From Pelotomaculum_B sp041645005 (lineage in GTDB: Bacteria > Bacillota > Desulfotomaculia > Desulfotomaculales > Pelotomaculaceae): a stretch of 8,099 nt of DNA. The stretch lies in contig JBAZQW010000096.1 in assembly GCA_041645005.1 (NCBI GenBank), positions 1 through 8,099 on the forward strand, given 5' to 3'. Of this stretch, positions 7,029 through 8,099 are shown piece after piece; position 1 is the first letter of the stretch, and the number at the start of each line of letters is the position of its first letter. The notes beneath the pieces are model-generated. The model was given only the letters and a program-made list of their open reading frames with translations. It did no database searches and had not been told where the DNA came from. A program made the translations under genes and the position numbers.

Positions 7029-7787
7029 TTAAGCCCACCCTTTTTTTATTGCCGCGGCGATGACTCTCTGGGCTTCATCCTTATAAAAGTATTCCTTGTG
7101 GCCTTTAACGGGGTCGTAGGGGTTTATGGAAAACTCAATATGCTCATCCAGATCTTTTTGAATCTTCGGAACCATCTGCGGCATGGCAATATCAATAATC
7201 CCCGCGATATTGGTCATGCGCCCCACAGCAGGCCTGGTGTCAAGATCAACCCGATCCAGCACAGCTTGTTTAAACCAGTACATGGGACTGCCCACCATAA
7301 TCAGGTGGGAGACCTTTTGGGCGGCTGTCTCATTTTGCTTGAGGGCACAATAGGCAATTACCGCACCCAGGCTGTAGCCTATTATCACCACCGGATCAAC
7401 GCTGGCGTCAATCGCCTCATAAAAACGGTTGTTTACCGCCCAGTGTGTTTGGTCCAGGTACAAATAAGTAAAAACATCTCCAAAGCAGTCCACCACATGA
7501 TTCGCAAACTTTTTAACGGTCTCAATCCCGTCCACAAAAGAAAAGCGATACGAGCCAATCTCTTTTACAGCCTTCTCCCTTAAGGAGCTGATTTTCAACT
7601 GAATGTTTTCGTCTCTGACCGCTTCATCCCTGGGGCCCGGGACCAGATCGTAATAATAAACTCCTCCGAACTGATCCTCCTTTATTTCACTGCCCTGCCC
7701 GGCCAGTGCTTGCCGCAGCGGGACAGCCCACTCCTGCCAGTAATTGCGGTCATCACTGTGGCCCATGCCATGGACAAACAAAATCAT
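7029..7787 (-). CDS. Alpha/beta hydrolase (lipase/esterase-like), cytoplasmic
   Basis: A 252-residue serine hydrolase of unknown substrate. The first strand opens the protein (ILFVHGMG, 2-9; HG-x-G is the usual oxyanion-hole region). The nucleophile elbow is GYSLG (137-141) with S139; the probable catalytic His is H230 in the late GHKEYF segment, and D199 is a candidate acid. There is no signal peptide, lipobox or membrane helix, so it is probably cytoplasmic. An in-frame stop lies about 30 bp upstream of the ATG at 7787 with no other standard start between, so this start is secure although the SD is poor (a G-run 13 bp upstream). It has its own promoter and faces the R-M operon convergently, so there is no reason to link them functionally. 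The fold is clear; the reaction is not. Confidence 0.85.
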   Translation of the reverse strand: MILFVHGMGHSDDRNYWQEWAVPLRQALAGQGSEIKEDQFGGVYYYDLVPGPRDEAVRDENIQLKISSLREKAVKEIGSYRFSFVDGIETVKKFANHVVDCFGDVFTYLYLDQTHWAVNNRFYEAIDASVDPVVIIGYSLGAVIAYCALKQNETAAQKVSHLIMVGSPMYWFKQAVLDRVDLDTRPAVGRMTNIAGIIDIAMPQMVPKIQKDLDEHIEFSINPYDPVKGHKEYFYKDEAQRVIAAAIKKGWA

Positions 7788-7823
7788 CCCAAAGCCGATA
7801 CCCCCGTAAGATAAAATTTATAC

Positions 7824-7852
7824 ATAATATTCCGGTGGTATTTAATTGTCAA
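7824..7852 (-). promoter_or_regulatory. Vegetative sigma-70/SigA-type promoter for the hydrolase gene
   Basis: On the - strand, TTGACA (7847-7852, perfect -35) is followed after exactly 17 bp by TATTAT (7824-7829, 5 of 6 to the -10 consensus). Transcription should start near 7817, giving a leader of about 30 bases before the ATG at 7787. It lies just beyond the terminator of the upstream gene, so the hydrolase gene is an independent unit. Confidence 0.8.
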
Positions 7853-7862
7853 CCCGGGATGT

Positions 7863-7888
7863 TAAAAACCCCGCCTTGGAGGGCGGGG
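7863..7888 (-). terminator. Intrinsic terminator of the zinc-ribbon gene
   Basis: Read on the - strand: stem CCCCGCC (7882-7888), loop of 6 (7876-7881), stem GGCGGGG (7869-7875), then TTTTT (7864-7868). The stem is perfect, GC-only and 7 bp long, beginning 10 bp after the stop codon at 7899. On the + strand the hairpin is followed only by TTT then A's, so action is mainly leftward. Confidence 0.88.
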
Positions 7889-7898
7889 CTTTAAAAAA

Positions 7899-8066
7899 TT
7901 ATTTCATTAGCAAAACGGTTTCCCTGCTGCAGGCTACAAAATCTTCCCTGGCATTACCACAATGCTTGCAGACAACGGTAAGCACATCGCAGAGGTCGCT
8001 CTCAGACACATAAACGTCGAACCCCACGGGGTCTTCATTGCCGCAATCGCACATGAATCTAATCAT
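7899..8066 (-). CDS. Small cysteine-rich protein, zinc-ribbon-like (55 aa)
   Basis: Not recognised by name. With the start at 8066 the protein is 55 residues and opens MIRFMCDCGNED. It carries two cysteine knuckles, CDCGN (6-10) and CKHCGN (34-39), which look like the two halves of a zinc ribbon with four metal-ligand cysteines; two more cysteines (in DLCDV and ACSR) are not paired in a motif. A longer reading from an ATG at 8090 adds 8 residues, but that start has no SD, whereas the ATG at 8066 has AGAGGTGAT just upstream. It ends in a strong terminator. A small metal-binding or regulatory protein is likely; nothing nearby indicates a partner. Confidence 0.68.
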   Translation of the reverse strand: MIRFMCDCGNEDPVGFDVYVSESDLCDVLTVVCKHCGNAREDFVACSRETVLLMK

Positions 8067-8069
8067 AAT

Positions 8070-8078
8070 ATCACCTCT
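8070..8078 (-). promoter_or_regulatory. Shine-Dalgarno deciding the start of the zinc-ribbon gene
   Basis: AGAGGTGAT on the - strand, with its GAGGTG core (8072-8077) 5 bp before the ATG at 8066. It falls inside the codons that a start at 8090 would use, so the shorter product of 55 residues is preferred. Confidence 0.75.
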
Positions 8079-8099
8079 GCCCAGTTTCATATGGATTCG

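Noticed and set aside
7863..7897. Bidirectional terminator
   Set aside because: The + strand side has only three T's after the stem and no + strand gene ends nearby; the - strand has the full T-run.
8064..8090. Longer zinc-ribbon protein starting at the ATG at 8090
   Set aside because: No SD precedes it, and its first codons contain the strong SD for the ATG at 8066.

Overview
The window is bacterial and is dominated by a Type I restriction-modification (R-M) locus on the + strand. It starts inside hsdM (methyltransferase subunit; the N-terminal codons lie before base 1). It then runs through a 252-bp interruption, an intact two-domain hsdS (specificity subunit), an intact hsdR (motor and nuclease subunit), and a small zinc metallopeptidase gene of the YgjP/DUF45 (M48-like) group 3 bp behind hsdR. 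hsdS, hsdR and the peptidase gene are packed as one transcription unit: hsdS and hsdR overlap by one base, and each of these two has a good Shine-Dalgarno (SD) sequence.

The most unusual stretch is the hsdM-hsdS gap (1418-1669). It holds three quasi-palindromes of 28-36 bp whose centres lie about 82 bp apart. Each can be read on the + strand as a variant of the peptide DHFRDVTKMI. The flanks of copies 2 and 3 match, residue for residue in spacing, the conserved N-terminal segment of DinD (DNA-damage-inducible protein D) as I remember it. I read the gap as a scrambled, frameshifted relic of a dinD-like gene, or as a palindromic repeat family derived from or living in such a gene. A second notable feature is the sharp drop in GC (about 31% over 2341-2700, counted by hand) that coincides with the second target-recognition domain of HsdS and suggests a swapped-in specificity domain.

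After the peptidase gene comes about 290 bp without a convincing gene (6739-7028), which may hold the tail of a decayed HicA-like toxin gene on the - strand. The rest is on the - strand: an alpha/beta hydrolase gene (7029-7787) with its own textbook promoter (TTGACA, 17 bp, TATTAT), a strong intrinsic terminator, and a 55-residue cysteine-rich, zinc-ribbon-like protein (7899-8066). These two genes look like separate transcription units, because a terminator and then a promoter sit between them, and neither has an obvious link to the R-M locus.

Organism: strong AGGAGG-type SD sequences, a canonical vegetative promoter, mid GC and a patchwork of GC-rich (hsdM) and AT-rich segments fit an anaerobic Firmicute-like bacterium, but this is a weak inference and a deltaproteobacterium or another lineage cannot be excluded. 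How the genes work together: HsdM and HsdS would form the methyltransferase, and addition of HsdR gives the ATP-driven restriction complex. The co-transcribed peptidase is a recurrent neighbour of such loci with unproven function; control of HsdR by proteolysis is a speculative possibility.
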